From contig JAYPWI010000051.1 in NCBI GenBank assembly GCA_038135065.1, positions 1 to 14,059 of the forward strand: DNA of 14,059 bases, read 5' to 3'. Position numbers and translations under genes: made by a program. How positions within the stretch are numbered: the stretch's first letter is position 1; each line of letters begins with the position of its first letter. Below, in pieces: positions 13,770 to 14,059 of the stretch. This DNA comes from JAYPWI01 sp038135065 (GTDB lineage: Bacteria; Actinomycetota; Acidimicrobiia; Acidimicrobiales; Poriferisodalaceae). The notes under the pieces were generated by a model, which ran no database searches, was not told the DNA's origin, and was given only the letters and a program-made list of their open reading frames with translations.

Positions 13770-14059
13770 GGGCGTCGACGATGTTCGCGGCCGCGGGGAA
13801 CACCTTCCACTCCCCCGTCGAACTCCAGTAGCGACGGCGGTCCAGCGATTCGAGGGCTCGGCCGTAGCAGTGGAAGTTCATGGCCCGCCCCTCGATGTGG
13901 ATCGAGTGCACGTCTTCAGCCAGGAAGGCGATTCCGGTACCGGCTTGGACGACGAACTCCCCCGCCACTTCGGGGGCTGCCCCTTCGGCCGGTCCGGCGT
14001 AGAGCCGGTTGAGCTCCTGCCCCTCGAACCCGACGATGACCGCCCATGTCGTGTGCTCG
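13762..14059 (-). CDS. Cupin, cysteine dioxygenase-like (partial, C-terminal part)
   Basis: The gene enters from the right edge; 98 codons to the TGA are present. The visible part reads EHTTWAVIVGFEGQELNRLY, then a run with GTGIAFLAEDVHSIHIEGR and FHCYGRALESLDRR, ending ANIVDARG. The order of an HTTWAVI strand, a downstream HSIHIEG histidine motif and a HCYGRAL strand resembles cysteine-dioxygenase-type cupins (a first metal-binding half, then a late histidine). Such proteins oxidise thiols such as cysteine with iron and O2. Catalysis cannot be confirmed because the first half is missing. It overlaps the rhodanese start by 8 bases, so the two form one unit. A GTG at 13968 within it is not the start. 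Confidence 0.72.
   Translation of the reverse strand, partial: EHTTWAVIVGFEGQELNRLYAGPAEGAAPEVAGEFVVQAGTGIAFLAEDVHSIHIEGRAMNFHCYGRALESLDRRRYWSSTGEWKVFPAAANIVDARG

Noticed and set aside
1..14059. CRISPR arrays, insertion sequences, phage genes or toxin-antitoxin pairs
   Set aside because: No direct repeat arrays, transposase, integrase or terminal inverted repeats were seen. All substantial sequence is accounted for by ordinary metabolic and transport genes.

Overview
The window is a GC-rich, densely packed bacterial chromosome segment. It is most likely from an actinobacterium, and I would guess a member of the Acidimicrobiia. The grounds are the very GC-rich third codon positions, a 1,4-dihydroxy-2-naphthoyl-CoA synthase (MenB) close in sequence to the Mycobacterium tuberculosis enzyme, an LLM-class (probably F420-dependent) oxidoreductase, and two genes with a TANNNT box 6-7 nt before the start codon, as in leaderless transcription. 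The lineage is an inference. No phage, insertion sequence, CRISPR array or other mobile DNA was seen, and no gap between genes exceeds 300 bases.

Layout. (1) Bases 1-306, minus strand: tRNA-Thr(GGU), tRNA-Met(CAU) and the first codons of tuf (EF-Tu), apparently one transcript. (2) 420-926, plus: a GNAT acetyltransferase. (3) 935-4809, minus: a complete thiamine ABC importer (thiB, thiP, thiQ) behind a TPP riboswitch whose 3' end contains the thiB ribosome binding site. (4) 4884-6182, plus: an MFS exporter divergent from the thiamine operon. (5) 6189-9960, minus: menB, a second MFS transporter overlapping its end, then, from a likely separate promoter, a phytanoyl-CoA dioxygenase-like enzyme with a small NTF2/SnoaL-like partner. 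(6) 10053-12201, plus: a three-gene operon coding for a DUF952-VOC fusion, an LLM-class oxidoreductase and a stand-alone VOC protein. (7) 12198-14059, minus: a four-domain rhodanese with a single active-site cysteine, overlapping the 3' end of a cupin gene that resembles cysteine dioxygenases and continues past the window.

How the genes work together. The thiamine operon is the best understood part: low TPP should permit translation of the lipoprotein ThiB, and the downstream genes are coupled by GTGA stop/start overlaps. The cupin-rhodanese pair looks like a sulfur-metabolism unit (thiol oxidation followed by persulfide or thiosulfate handling). The DUF952-VOC/LLM/VOC operon and the PhyH/NTF2 pair look like two small oxidative modules with unknown substrates. 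They are the most likely places for undescribed chemistry, but no striking new system is evident from sequence alone.
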